Assembly (NCBI GenBank): GCA_902496275.1
Contig: CABVAC010000047.1
Location: 1-15,719 of the forward strand
From: an uncultured Collinsella sp.
GTDB taxonomy: Bacteria; Actinomycetota; Coriobacteriia; Coriobacteriales; Coriobacteriaceae
Direction: 5' to 3'
Length of the DNA: 15,719 bases
The translations under genes and the position numbers were made by a program. Each line of letters begins with the position of its first letter. The first letter of the stretch is position 1. Below, in pieces: positions 15,667 through 15,719 of this stretch. Below the pieces are notes generated by a model. It searched no databases. It was not told the DNA's origin and was given only the letters and a program-made list of their open reading frames with translations.

Positions 15667-15710
15667 CTCCCCCATCATCAAAAGTGACACACGCTACCAG
15701 TTGATGGGAG
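15667..15710 (+). promoter_or_regulatory. Hairpin that may mask a ribosome-binding site
   Basis: CCCATCA (15671-15677) pairs with TGATGGG (15702-15708), and two further pairs (CT 15667-15668 with AG 15709-15710) are possible after a 2-base bulge. The 3' arm overlaps the GGGAGG ribosome-binding site of the gene starting at 15717, so the fold could lower its translation. Confidence 0.4.
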
Positions 15711-15716
15711 GCAGCC

Positions 15717-15719
15717 ATG
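15717..15719 (+). CDS. Start codon of a gene running off the window
   Basis: The window ends in ATG preceded by GGGAGG (15706-15711) with a 5-base spacer, an ideal ribosome-binding arrangement very like that of the esterase gene (GGGAGGCAGCTC before its ATG). Nothing of the product can be seen. Confidence 0.5.

Overview
The window is about 15.7 kb of GC-rich DNA with long, tightly packed genes. It looks like a gut actinobacterium of the class Coriobacteriia, most likely Collinsella or a close relative. This is inferred from the base composition, from a LuxR-type regulator built as a multi-span membrane domain plus C-terminal helix-turn-helix (a hallmark of these bacteria), and from the all-cytoplasmic sugar-utilisation genes. 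I could not run a search to confirm the taxon.

Layout. Bases 2-1966 (+) are the 3' two-thirds of a magnesium P-type ATPase (mgtA) that starts outside the window. Convergent to it, 2066-3608 (-) is a membrane LuxR-type regulator broken by a frameshift near 3200-3235, with a run of nine G at its ribosome-binding position. Bases 3776-3974 hold a nested inverted-repeat element whose core word GTCCCCAA recurs near the right end of the window. Then comes an operon on the minus strand, read right to left: MFS sugar transporter (7923-6631), intracellular glycoside hydrolase of the DUF5060/DUF5605 type (6544-5012) and ROK sugar kinase (4900-3989). A TetR-family regulator (8230-8871, +) is divergent from it. 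The gap between them carries two related 18-bp palindromes whose centres lie 41 bp apart, the probable operators.

After a bidirectional terminator come, on the minus strand, a DUF4038 apiosidase-like glycoside hydrolase (10300-8981) and, upstream of it behind its own terminator, a PTS sugar permease EIIBC (11934-10507). An AT-rich 490-bp divergent control region full of GTTTA/TAAAC half-sites separates the PTS gene from an alpha/beta-hydrolase esterase (12425-13762, +). A large 123-nt fold-back follows, then a DUF1593/Sde182-like nucleoside-hydrolase-fold protein (14025-15536, +). The last three bases are the start codon of another gene with a strong ribosome-binding site.

How it fits together (inference): the region from 3989 to 15536 reads as a carbohydrate-scavenging island. 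Two importers (MFS and PTS) bring in small glycosides; two glycoside hydrolases, an esterase and a hydrolase-fold protein, none with a visible signal peptide, would process them in the cytoplasm; the ROK kinase would phosphorylate a released sugar. No enzyme reveals its exact substrate from sequence alone. Plant glycosides or side-chain oligosaccharides are a reasonable guess because of the apiosidase-like families and the esterase. No RNA genes, CRISPR arrays or intact insertion sequences were seen.
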